Position numbers and translations under genes: made by a program
Part shown: positions 1-6,266 of the stretch, piece after piece
How positions within the stretch are numbered: position 1 is the stretch's first letter
Layout of the letters: each line of letters opens with the position of its first letter
The notes under the pieces: model-generated
The model's database searches: none
Seen by the model: the letters and a program-made list of their open reading frames with translations, nothing else
Told to the model about the DNA's origin: nothing
From: an uncultured Caryophanales bacterium
GTDB lineage: Bacteria; Bacillota_I; Bacilli_A; RF39; UBA660
NCBI GenBank assembly: GCA_947168625.1
Contig: CAMVMQ010000031.1
Coordinates: 1-9,129, forward strand
Reading direction: 5' to 3'
DNA length: 9,129 nt

Positions 1-1166
1 GTATCCATTTTTAAACTTGTAACTGTACTTGTTATTGTCTGTGGTACTCCTAGTCCGATACTTGATACATCATATGTACCACCTGTTACTCCGGTTCTAA
101 ATCCATATTTTTCCCAAGCTATTTGTCCTATTTCTTCATCATTTAGAGCTTTGTATAATTTTGCACCTTTATCACTAAATACGGCAAAACAATGAGAATT
201 CCAAATAGTAGGAGTTGGATATAAGATTCTAATATCATCTTTTACCCTATTAAATGCATCTGGACTAGAATTTGCAAAATCTATCATACTTTTTTCATAA
301 TCTACGATCATTGGTTCTCCACCCATACCAGTCTTCAAGTATCTTTCAAATAAGTCTGCTGGCGTATTATTCATATATCCTGATTTAATATAGAAGTCTT
401 TTAATTTTGGCAAATTGTTTTCAATATTATCAGCATTCACTTCACCACCACTTAAAATTGAAAGTAATAATCCATAGTATGTAGCACCTGGGCTTGATGA
501 TACTGGGTCAGTAGAAGCTATATTAATATTTCCGTATAAACCAGATAATCCTATGTCTGACCATTTTTTGCCACTTAAAATATAATCTATTAATTTATTC
601 ATGTCTGTTATATAGTAAACACCATCTATTTCTGTCACAATGTTTTCACTTATTAAGGCATCTACTACTTCTTTCCAACTATATATTACAATTGGCGTAT
701 TTAACGTTAATCCTCCATCTAAAACAGTGTATCTGTCTGACTCACCAGCGTCCTTATTAGGGCTTAGTTTATAGTAGTCATAAAATCTTTGATCAGATGT
801 AAATAATGCGTCATACTTAGATACTCCTTCAGATAAAATTGTAAATTCTTCACCATTTGACATTTTGTTTATAATGCTTTGATTTCCAAGGCCTACGCTT
901 TCTCTTATCAAAGGTTTAGTTATTGTTTTACCATTACTCCAAGTGTCAAATACAGCGTTTATTTTATACTTCTTTCTTAGAATTTTCTTTACATCTTTGT
1001 CACCCAAGAAGTCTTCTTTACCACCACCAGTGGCTACATAGACTGTAGTTAATTTCCCAGTTAAGATATCTCCTTTATCATTATCTGTTAAATACTTAAT
1101 AACAATGATTGCAATAATTAAGACAATAAAGAGGATAACTCCTATTAAAGCTTTTTTATTCTTCAT
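1..1166 (-). CDS. Membrane-anchored extracellular solute-binding-like protein, C-terminus cut by window edge
   Basis: 388 codons are visible and the frame is still open at base 3, so the C-terminus lies outside the window. The start is ATG at 1166-1164, with AGGAAG 8 nt upstream (1175-1180); it overlaps the end of the xpaC-like gene by 11 bp, implying translational coupling. Residues 6-24 form one hydrophobic segment after MKNKK with no lipobox Cys, so it is probably a signal anchor with the bulk outside the cell. The rest resembles a type-2 periplasmic-binding-protein fold: a beta strand around TTVYVATGGG (41-49), a ligand-loop-like stretch with SSSPGATYYG (223-232), and WEKYGFRTGVTGG (351-363) near the domain end. 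The same landmarks in the same order occur in the VWA protein of this operon (TNTGATSYL, EEYGYRSWYGG), so the two are paralogous. The ligand is unknown. A further domain past the edge cannot be excluded. Confidence 0.8.
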   Translation of the reverse strand, partial: MKNKKALIGVILFIVLIIAIIVIKYLTDNDKGDILTGKLTTVYVATGGGKEDFLGDKDVKKILRKKYKINAVFDTWSNGKTITKPLIRESVGLGNQSIINKMSNGEEFTILSEGVSKYDALFTSDQRFYDYYKLSPNKDAGESDRYTVLDGGLTLNTPIVIYSWKEVVDALISENIVTEIDGVYYITDMNKLIDYILSGKKWSDIGLSGLYGNINIASTDPVSSSPGATYYGLLLSILSGGEVNADNIENNLPKLKDFYIKSGYMNNTPADLFERYLKTGMGGEPMIVDYEKSMIDFANSSPDAFNRVKDDIRILYPTPTIWNSHCFAVFSDKGAKLYKALNDEEIGQIAWEKYGFRTGVTGGTYDVSSIGLGVPQTITSTVTSLKMD

Positions 1167-1788
1167 TATTATCACTTCCTTTCATTATTAGATTATCACC
1201 TGTTATTCCATCGGCTTTTAACATCATATCATATACTTTCATATCAGCATCAGCATCCATGATATCTTTTTGATATAAAGATGATAAAATACTTTCAAAA
1301 GCGTTATTAGTTCCTTCGATCATTTTATCAGCTTTCTTCATAAAATCTTTTCCTTCTTTGGATACTAATTTTTGATTTTCTACTTCATCATAACGATTTA
1401 CTATTTTTATTAGTACTGGTAAATAATATTCAAAGAAGTTATTTAATCTATTTGCTTTACTAGGACTTTTTTCAATAGTAGTTAATATTTTATCAACAGT
1501 ACTGTGGATTTCATTTAAATTCTTTCTAGTATCATCTGATTCTACTTTTGGTATTAAAATTAATATTTCTTTATTTTGCCTTCTGGCATCTTGAATTTTT
1601 TGATATAGTGTTCTATTGGTATCTTTTAATGTTTCTTTACTTTTAAAACTTGATAAGACTAATTCACTTGCACCAAAGGCTGCTGCGCCTATTACTAAGG
1701 CTGGGGCTAAAGCTATTGATAATCCTAAGTAAGGAACAGCGAAGAATGATGCTCCTACAACAGCGGATACTACTTCTTTATTCTTCAT
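1156..1788 (-). CDS. xpaC: XpaC-family (5-bromo-4-chloroindolyl phosphate hydrolysis) membrane protein
   Basis: This 210-aa protein has a hydrophobic N-terminus (about residues 6-46, rich in Ala/Gly/Leu, probably a two-helix membrane hairpin) followed by a charged, helical cytoplasmic-type domain. The helical part carries the feature I associate with the XpaC family: an Arg-x-x-x-x-Phe-Phe-x-Tyr-Tyr-Leu-Pro block at 114-124, followed by a Lys-Ile-Val-x-Arg-Tyr stretch, and a C-terminal D-x-x-V-x-D-M-M-L-K-A-D-G-I segment (182-195). XpaC was named for an X-phosphate phenotype in Bacillus subtilis; its biochemical role is unclear, and there it lies next to the TelA homologue yaaN. The start is ATG at 1788-1786 with a perfect AAGGAG (1800-1805); the upstream VWA gene ends one base away. 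The family call is from pattern recognition, and enzymatic activity should not be assumed. Confidence 0.72.
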   Translation of the reverse strand: MKNKEVVSAVVGASFFAVPYLGLSIALAPALVIGAAAFGASELVLSSFKSKETLKDTNRTLYQKIQDARRQNKEILILIPKVESDDTRKNLNEIHSTVDKILTTIEKSPSKANRLNNFFEYYLPVLIKIVNRYDEVENQKLVSKEGKDFMKKADKMIEGTNNAFESILSSLYQKDIMDADADMKVYDMMLKADGITGDNLIMKGSDNNEE

Positions 1789-1789
1789 A

Positions 1790-3397
1790 TTAGTTATAAC
1801 TCCTTACTTCAGTAAAGGCTTTTAACAATCCGTTTTTTCCATCGAAAACTTTACCATTAGAGAGACCTGCTAGTTTATTTAATTCATACTCACTAGAACT
1901 ACCAAAGGTTATACTATATATTGGAACATTTTCATTGTTACCTATGTAATATCTTCTCAAGTCATTATACGATCCGACATTTGATTGTCCGTCAGTCATT
2001 AATATTACTGTCTTTGTATATTCATCATCGCTATCTTTTTTTAGTATTTTTAATCCTTCAATACTTGGACTATAAATATTAGTACCACCACCTGTTTCAA
2101 GTATATTTATATTATTTATTACTTCATTAGTATCATTGCCATATTTTGTCTCGTATATTTTTTTTACTTTATCATTAAAAGTTATTATAGTTATCTTATC
2201 TTTTTCAGAAAATTGCAAGTTGTTTTTACTGGCCGTTTCGTAATCCAAAATATAATTCATTGCTTCTTTTAACTCGTCTAACCCTTTTCCATACATACTT
2301 CCTGATACATCTAAACAGAATACAACATGGGTTGGTTTTCTAAGAGACTCTATGTATAAGTTAATTGCCTTAGTAATTACTTTTTTGCTAGGGTATTTCA
2401 TATCTTTTAAATACTTAGTTGTATCGATTCCCCAGTCAGGATTAAACACTTTAGTATCAGCTTTTTTATTTATTCCTCCATACCAAGATCGATAACCATA
2501 TTCTTCCATTAATTTAATTATTTCGTCACTTCTTAGATACGATTGCAATTTTATAAATTTTTCTTTATTTTTAGTATCATTAGAATCATTATTTATATAA
2601 GCAAATGGCATATCGTTTATTGCTACCCCATCTTTGGGATAGATTAAATATAATGGTTCTTTTCCTTTTTTAACTAACTCTTTATTTAACTCTATTAGGG
2701 AACTCTCATAATTTATCATGGCATTATAGTCACCGTTTTTAAACATTTCTGTTAAATATTCCTCATCCCCACTTACTCTTTCTACTCCTTTAAAAAATGA
2801 TTTTAAGTCTTCTTTAAGACTATTATTATCAAGCATTTCTTCCGTTAATACTTCAGGAGAACCTGCCATACTATTTAAAAAACTTAAGTAACTAGTAGCT
2901 CCAGTATTGGTTTTAGTAACTGATGCCATAACATATTTTAGTTTTCCTTCTTTAATAGCGTTTAAGATATCTTTATTATATATATCAGTTCCAATGAAGC
3001 CTAACTCTTCAGCTTTACTTTTTTCTATTGCCATTACTACTGGATCGATAACAATCGATTTGCTATCAGTTGTTAGATAACTATTATCTAACATATATAA
3101 CCATATAGAATTAGATATCCAAACCGCATCATAAGGACTACTATCAGAGTTTAGGATATCTACTATCTCCAAATCTCCATAGTGTTCTATTTCTACTTTT
3201 ATCCCATTTTTTTTACCATATTTTATTATTTTATCATCCATTTTCTTTGTTGAAGTGGAAGCAAGTATTCTAAAAGTACTATCATTTCTTTTATTACTAC
3301 TTCCATCTAAATTAAAAAATGGTTTTATAATTATATAGGCAATTATTATAAATATTATTACTGGTATAAATTTATTATTTTCTTTGTTTTTTTTCAT
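1790..3397 (-). CDS. Membrane-anchored substrate-binding domain fused to von Willebrand factor A domain
   Basis: About 535 aa. Residue numbers here count from an in-frame GTG at 3403; I prefer the ATG at 3397, two codons in, because AAGGAG (3408-3413) is 10 nt from ATG but only 4 nt from GTG. Residues 12-30 form one transmembrane anchor with no lipobox, so most of the protein should be extracellular. Residues about 43-312 look like a type-2 solute-binding domain (ligand-loop-like TNTGATSYL at 165-173; EEYGYRSWYGG at 300-310). Residues about 355-537 form a VWA domain with a complete metal-ion-dependent adhesion site: D-x-S-x-S at 365-369, Thr441 in GGGTN, and Asp471 in LMTDGQSN. VWA domains usually bind protein partners through a divalent metal, so ligand-linked complex formation at the surface is a reasonable inference. 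It is the first gene of a three-gene operon. Confidence 0.88.
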   Translation of the reverse strand: MKKNKENNKFIPVIIFIIIAYIIIKPFFNLDGSSNKRNDSTFRILASTSTKKMDDKIIKYGKKNGIKVEIEHYGDLEIVDILNSDSSPYDAVWISNSIWLYMLDNSYLTTDSKSIVIDPVVMAIEKSKAEELGFIGTDIYNKDILNAIKEGKLKYVMASVTKTNTGATSYLSFLNSMAGSPEVLTEEMLDNNSLKEDLKSFFKGVERVSGDEEYLTEMFKNGDYNAMINYESSLIELNKELVKKGKEPLYLIYPKDGVAINDMPFAYINNDSNDTKNKEKFIKLQSYLRSDEIIKLMEEYGYRSWYGGINKKADTKVFNPDWGIDTTKYLKDMKYPSKKVITKAINLYIESLRKPTHVVFCLDVSGSMYGKGLDELKEAMNYILDYETASKNNLQFSEKDKITIITFNDKVKKIYETKYGNDTNEVINNINILETGGGTNIYSPSIEGLKILKKDSDDEYTKTVILMTDGQSNVGSYNDLRRYYIGNNENVPIYSITFGSSSEYELNKLAGLSNGKVFDGKNGLLKAFTEVRSYN

Positions 3398-3407
3398 ATT
3401 CACAATT

Positions 3408-3413
3408 CTCCTT
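3408..3413 (-). promoter_or_regulatory. Ribosome binding site of the VWA gene, start ambiguous
   Basis: AAGGAG on the minus strand, 4 nt before an in-frame GTG (3403-3401) and 10 nt before an ATG (3397-3395). The ATG is preferred on codon strength and spacing; the two starts differ by two residues only. Confidence 0.6.
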
Positions 3414-3424
3414 TATCCATAATA

Positions 3425-3453
3425 AATATATCACAAATACATAATTATTACAA
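3425..3453 (-). promoter_or_regulatory. Promoter of the VWA-xpaC-binding protein operon
   Basis: Minus-strand -35 TTGTAA (3448-3453), 17-bp spacer, -10 TATATT (3425-3430), with an upstream TGA giving an extended -10. It implies a short leader of roughly 20 nt before the SD and start of the VWA gene. No other convincing promoter precedes the two downstream genes, which fits one operon. Confidence 0.6.
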
Positions 3454-3499
3454 TAAATCTATATATAAAAATTTATCTAAAATTGTTTAAATAAGTATG

Positions 3500-3525
3500 A
3501 AAAAGAAAAGGCTTTTTACCTTTTC
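3500..3525 (-). terminator. Intrinsic terminator after the 342-aa gene
   Basis: On the minus strand GAAAAGG (3519-3525) pairs with CCTTTTC (3505-3511) over a 7-nt loop, followed by five T residues (3500-3504). It begins 1 nt after the TAA of the 342-aa gene and separates it from the VWA operon promoter. The stem is A/T-rich, so strength may be moderate. Confidence 0.6.
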
Positions 3526-3526
3526 A

Positions 3527-4555
3527 TTATTTTTGTTTTCTATTCAATTTTTTTTCTTTATTAACTGGCAAATCACATTCCGGCAGAATTATACTTTTAT
3601 GAAGATTTTCAAAATCTAAATCTTCTTCATAAGTTAATCCTGTTATTTCATTATAAACATTAAAGTTAGTTTTTATATAATTCATTATTCCCGGAAACTC
3701 TCTTTCCATTTCAATTTCTAAATATGAAATAATTTCTTTACTTCGAGGATGAGATAAAATTTTCTGAATATAGTCAAGCATCTTAGCGTTAGAAACATTA
3801 ATTTCTTTTCTTTCTTTGTCTTGCCATATGGTTATTCTGTCTCTTTCTATTCCATCCCAAGAAGTATGCGATGAATCAAGTGAATTTCCTTTTTCATATG
3901 CAAGACTTTCTCTTGAACTAGCTGATACGTCATTATTAAATATTGATTTATGGAAGTTTAAATGTCTCACAATACCATCTACTTTGTTCCCCTCAGAGCC
4001 AAATACATCATCAAGCTGAAAATCTACCCGCTTACCCTTCAACTCAGAAACAGCCAATTTTTTTATATTAAAATCCTTTTGTCCATAAATTTGAGCTTCA
4101 ATATTTACTATTTTTCCATTTCTTCTGCATATAGATAGTGTTTTAGAATATTTGTCAAGTTTAAAATTGAAATAATAGTTTTCTGAATTATCGCCTTCAT
4201 CATAAATAGGCTCACTTTTCCAGCAAATTTTTCCTAAGTCAGTTTTGAATTCACCACTAAATTGGGCTTTCATCAATGCTGTTATATACTCTATTTGATT
4301 CTTGGGACATTCTATTTTTTTACTATATAATAAATTGTTATTACCATCATAAAAATCAATCTGATTTTTATTATCTTCATTTATACTTGCTTTTATATCA
4401 AAAAAACTTAACCCAAATTGAATTGTTCCAATGAATTTAGCCAACTCTTTAGATACATACTGTATATATTCTTTGGCTCCTTCGTCGCTAACTTCAATCG
4501 GTTCATATGTAAGATCGCTAGGCGTAATAACGTATAAATTTCCTTTTTTTTCCAT
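3527..4555 (-). CDS. Hypothetical protein, 342 aa, no recognised family
   Basis: I do not recognise this protein. ATG at 4555-4553 is preceded by AAGGGGG (4566-4572) with a 10-nt gap, and a near-consensus promoter and a terminator frame the gene, so it is a real single-gene transcription unit. No signal peptide or membrane segment is evident, suggesting a soluble cytoplasmic protein. The first half looks beta-rich (alternating strands such as QIDFYDGNNNLLYSKK and TLSICRRNGKIVNIEAQIYG); a polar, Ser/Asn-rich stretch at roughly residues 205-235 may be a linker, followed by a mainly helical C-terminal part ending in a Lys/Arg-rich tail. The four Cys are scattered and form no metal-binding pair, and I see no nucleotide-binding or catalytic motif. 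Its codon choice looks somewhat less extremely AT-rich than its neighbours by eye, so recent acquisition is possible but untested. Confidence 0.82.
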   Translation of the reverse strand: MEKKGNLYVITPSDLTYEPIEVSDEGAKEYIQYVSKELAKFIGTIQFGLSFFDIKASINEDNKNQIDFYDGNNNLLYSKKIECPKNQIEYITALMKAQFSGEFKTDLGKICWKSEPIYDEGDNSENYYFNFKLDKYSKTLSICRRNGKIVNIEAQIYGQKDFNIKKLAVSELKGKRVDFQLDDVFGSEGNKVDGIVRHLNFHKSIFNNDVSASSRESLAYEKGNSLDSSHTSWDGIERDRITIWQDKERKEINVSNAKMLDYIQKILSHPRSKEIISYLEIEMEREFPGIMNYIKTNFNVYNEITGLTYEEDLDFENLHKSIILPECDLPVNKEKKLNRKQK

Positions 4556-4578
4556 ATTATATTTTCCCCCTTAGATTA

Positions 4579-4604
4579 GTATTGGGCAAGGATTTCCCCA
4601 ATAC
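4579..4604 (-). promoter_or_regulatory. Palindrome in the leader of the 342-aa gene, possible operator or hairpin
   Basis: Perfect 8-bp inverted repeat GTATTGGG (4579-4586) and CCCAATAC (4597-4604) separated by 10 nt. It lies between the -10 element and the SD, so it could be a repressor site just downstream of the transcription start or an RNA hairpin in the leader. It is not followed by a T-run, so it is not an ordinary terminator. The rest of 4556-4742 holds the SD and promoter of the 342-aa gene and about 100 bp with no recognised feature. Confidence 0.5.
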
Positions 4605-4612
4605 GATTGTGT

Positions 4613-4641
4613 ATTGTACACTAAAATTCATAAAATGTCAA
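4613..4641 (-). promoter_or_regulatory. Near-consensus promoter of the 342-aa gene
   Basis: Minus-strand -35 TTGACA (perfect, 4636-4641), 17-bp spacer, -10 TACAAT (4613-4618). The -10 sits in a small palindrome, GTGTA-TTG-TACAC (4610-4622), which could allow regulator binding. This is one of the best promoter matches in the window. Confidence 0.75.
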
Positions 4642-4742
4642 ACATCCGTTTCTTTTTATGTGTGCTTTGCTTTTTTATTTATGTCGATATAGATAGTTTA
4701 ATACTATTTTGTTACAATGTTATTTGTAATTTTATTAGTATT

Positions 4743-5353
4743 CTATAATTTTTTTATTAATTTGAGTGATATCATCTCAACACTTTTTATATCACCAGTA
4801 TCATTTACATATAAGGTTTTAAATCTAATGATTTTGGCATATCAATATCTAGTTTTTTATCATTACCTACTATTAAGCATTCTTCTGGTAAATGATTTCC
4901 TTTAGCACTCATATAGGCCAATTCATTAGGTTTAATGATCTTTTCACCATAGTACTCACTAAAATAATTGTTAATCCCCATAGCAGTTAATCTATTTCTT
5001 TGCGACTCTTCAAAATAGTTAGATAGTAATACTAGTTCATATTAATTTAATGTTGCTAACATTCTTCTTATTGGTACTGAATTATTTGGTATTGCTTTCT
5101 TTACTTCTTGGAATAGTATTCTTAAGAAGTTATAATCTAATTTTATTCCTGTTATATTACTAAAATAATTTAAATACAAATCTTTATCATAACAGTTATA
5201 ATATTTTTCATATTTGTCTATATTAGATGCAAATAAATGTGCTTTATCTAAATCTTCTATACCATAATTTTTAAATGTTTCTATTATAAATGGTTTAAAA
5301 TCAACATCTCTAATTAATGTTCCATCTATATCAAATATTATTCTTTTAATTAT
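4743..5353 (-). pseudogene. HAD-superfamily hydrolase pseudogene (lost start, in-frame stop, frameshift)
   Basis: The parts reconstruct a HAD phosphatase-like protein of about 200 aa. Motif I is FDIDGTL near the N-terminus, motif II is LVLLSN, a motif III-type Lys lies in GEKIIKPN, and motif IV is IVGNDKKLDID. Three lesions are visible. (1) After the SD (5358-5365) and four bases, the expected start codon is ATA (5353-5351), followed directly by IKRIIFDIDGT. (2) TAA at 5044-5042 is in frame, and the reading continues past it as YELVLLSNYF, where an AAA Lys codon would be expected. (3) A one-base loss in an A run (4817-4820) puts a stop at 4807-4805; restoring one base gives a continuation TLYVNDTGDIK to TAG at 4745-4743. 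A longer reading frame from TTG at 5404 is implausible because that codon lies in the -35 element. The substrate of the intact ancestor cannot be told. Confidence 0.85.
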
Positions 5354-5357
5354 AAAA

Positions 5358-5365
5358 CCACCCTT
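5358..5365 (-). promoter_or_regulatory. Ribosome binding site of the HAD pseudogene
   Basis: AAGGGTGG on the minus strand, followed by TTTT and then ATA ATT AAA AGA. The spacing shows where the original start codon was, which supports an ATG-to-ATA change at 5353-5351. Initiation at the ATA or ATT is possible but would be weak. Confidence 0.6.
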
Positions 5366-5375
5366 GTATAATTTT

Positions 5376-5404
5376 ATTGTACCAAGAATAGCTTTAAGTT
5401 GCAA
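5376..5404 (-). promoter_or_regulatory. Promoter of the HAD pseudogene
   Basis: Minus-strand -35 TTGCAA (5399-5404), 17-bp spacer, -10 TACAAT (5376-5381) with TGG before it (extended -10). Transcription would begin just before the SD at 5358-5365. The intact promoter in front of a broken gene suggests recent decay. Confidence 0.62.
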
Positions 5405-5450
5405 TGGTTATATCAATATTATTATTGAAAATCTAATACTAAATAATTGT

Positions 5451-5504
5451 TACTTTAGAGACTACAGGCTCTAAAGTACTTTTGAAGACTACAGGCTTCA
5501 AAAG
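5451..5504. repeat. Two abutting perfect hairpins with the same 8-base loop
   Basis: Hairpin A: TACTTTAGAG (5451-5460), loop ACTACAGG (5461-5468), CTCTAAAGTA (5469-5478), a perfect 10-bp stem. Hairpin B: CTTTTGAAG (5479-5487), loop ACTACAGG (5488-5495), CTTCAAAAG (5496-5504), a perfect 9-bp stem. The two abut without a gap. The stems differ in sequence but both stay perfectly paired, while the loop is identical (CCTGTAGT on the minus strand). Neither strand shows a T-run directly after, so they are not standard terminators. They lie between the terminator of the desulfoferrodoxin operon and the HAD pseudogene promoter. Candidates are a REP/MITE-like palindromic element, a non-coding RNA, or a binding site for a loop-reading protein; I do not recognise a named family. 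Confidence 0.85.
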
Positions 5505-5508
5505 ATAT

Positions 5509-5535
5509 AAAAAAAATAATACCTGTTAAGTATTA
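5509..5535 (-). terminator. Intrinsic terminator of the desulfoferrodoxin operon
   Basis: On the minus strand TAATAC (5530-5535) pairs with GTATTA (5517-5522) over a 7-nt loop, followed by eight T residues (5509-5516). The stem overlaps the last codons of the 96-aa gene and its TAA stop lies in the loop region. The stem is short and AT-rich, so some read-through into the twin hairpins is conceivable. Confidence 0.65.
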
Positions 5536-5816
5536 CTTTTTTCTTTATTTTTACCTAAAATACTGTCTAATGAAAAATCTTTTACATTATCATATGTGCT
5601 TTTTATTTCATCTATTGTTTTTTTGTAAGGCTTTATGTAGGTTTGATTTACATAATTATATCCTGTCCATAGACCAAACAATATAATCAGAGTAATGATT
5701 GTTTTTACTAATATCTTTACTATCTTGAAGGTTTGTCTATTATTTTCTATTTTTTCTAATCTAGATAAACGTGTCTCTAATTCTTTTATTTTATTTTCTA
5801 ATTCTTGTACTTCCAT
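5526..5816 (-). CDS. Small coiled-coil membrane protein, 96 aa, unknown function
   Basis: I do not recognise a family. Residues 1-25 are charged with a heptad-like pattern of Leu/Ile (6, 10, 13, 17, 20), typical of a short coiled coil. Residues about 38-56 form a single membrane helix (TIITLIILFGLW core), and residues 57-96 are a polar, Lys/Asp-rich tail. Orientation cannot be settled from the charges with confidence. The start ATG (5816-5814) lies 6 nt after the desulfoferrodoxin stop; a GGAAG in the end of that gene is 14 nt away, so translation probably depends on coupling. Co-transcription with a superoxide reductase gene may hint at a membrane or oxidative-stress link, but this is only context. 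Confidence 0.75.
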   Translation of the reverse strand: MEVQELENKIKELETRLSRLEKIENNRQTFKIVKILVKTIITLIILFGLWTGYNYVNQTYIKPYKKTIDEIKSTYDNVKDFSLDSILGKNKEKSNT

Positions 5817-5822
5817 AGTTTC

Positions 5823-6200
5823 TTAATCGACTTCCTTAACCCATAACCCATGCTTGTTACAATAAGCGTATATTTTCATTCCTTTAATATATTTACTATG
5901 AGCTGTTGCTTTTTTATCTGGTGTTAAATAAGTAGTTATTTCAATGTCATCATAAACAAAGCTAATCCATTCAATGTAGTGTTCTTTTTCCATAACATGA
6001 TTAACTGTTACAAATACCTTTCCATCTTTTATTTCACAGCATGGGACATGCTTTTCTGCTGATCCATCAGTTGAATTTGGTTTCAATTTAATCATAGGTA
6101 CTCCACAACAGGTAATGCCACAATTATCACAATTGCAATCTTCTAATACTCTAATCAGAGCACCACACTTTTCGCATTTTTTTACAATATATTCTTTCAT
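5823..6200 (-). CDS. dfx: Desulfoferrodoxin-type superoxide reductase
   Basis: This 125-aa protein reduces superoxide to hydrogen peroxide without releasing oxygen, the usual defence of anaerobes; the electron donor is normally rubredoxin. The catalytic iron centre is complete: Glu49 and His51 in SAEKHVP, His68 and His74 in VNHVMEKEHYIEWI, then Cys114 and His117 in AYCNKHGLW. The N-terminal desulforedoxin-like domain has C9-x-x-C12 and the C31-C32 pair of a FeCys4 site, so it resembles the two-iron class. Oddities are extra Cys at 22, 24 and 27 just before the CC pair, and a second CC (54-55) next to the active site. The start is ATG at 6200 because a perfect AAGGAGG lies 8 nt upstream; a longer reading frame beginning at 6260 would cover the promoter and SD. 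It is first in an operon with the 96-aa gene. Confidence 0.95.
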   Translation of the reverse strand: MKEYIVKKCEKCGALIRVLEDCNCDNCGITCCGVPMIKLKPNSTDGSAEKHVPCCEIKDGKVFVTVNHVMEKEHYIEWISFVYDDIEITTYLTPDKKATAHSKYIKGMKIYAYCNKHGLWVKEVD

Positions 6201-6208
6201 TTGTAAAT

Positions 6209-6215
6209 CCTCCTT
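6209..6215 (-). promoter_or_regulatory. Ribosome binding site that fixes the dfx start
   Basis: Perfect AAGGAGG on the minus strand, 8 nt before ATG at 6200-6198. It rules out the longer in-frame start at 6260, which has no such signal. Confidence 0.85.
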
Positions 6216-6231
6216 ATATATTGTTTTATTT

Positions 6232-6260
6232 ATCTTATCATAACTTATTTTTTTTTGCAA
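6232..6260 (-). promoter_or_regulatory. Putative dfx promoter
   Basis: Minus-strand -35 TTGCAA (6255-6260), 17-bp spacer containing a 9-base A run shared with the -35, -10 TAAGAT (6232-6237). An overlapping TATGAT (6237-6242) is an alternative -10 but its spacing is too short. It is back-to-back with the ATPase promoter, 6 bp apart. Confidence 0.45.
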
Positions 6261-6266
6261 TCATTA

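Noticed and set aside
3816..4019. Plus-strand reading frame of 67 codons
   Set aside because: It lies wholly antisense within the 342-aa gene, has no ribosome binding site and its product looks like a shadow.
4717..4905. Plus-strand reading frame of 62 codons, very hydrophobic
   Set aside because: It is antisense to the 3' part of the HAD pseudogene; the hydrophobicity comes from T-rich sequence and there is no SD.
5042..5044. Stop-codon reassignment or read-through at the TAA within the HAD gene
   Set aside because: TAA is the normal stop of most genes here, and two further lesions in the same gene make simple decay the better explanation.
5354..5404. N-terminal extension of the HAD gene from TTG at 5404
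   Set aside because: The TTG is inside the -35 element of a good promoter and has no SD; the SD at 5358-5365 points to a start at 5353.
5451..5504. CRISPR or tandem-repeat array
   Set aside because: Only two units, the repeated part is the 8-base loop, and the units are palindromes with different arms rather than repeat-spacer units.
6201..6260. N-terminal 20-residue extension of desulfoferrodoxin
   Set aside because: This stretch holds the promoter -10/-35 and the SD; the family starts at the ATG at 6200.
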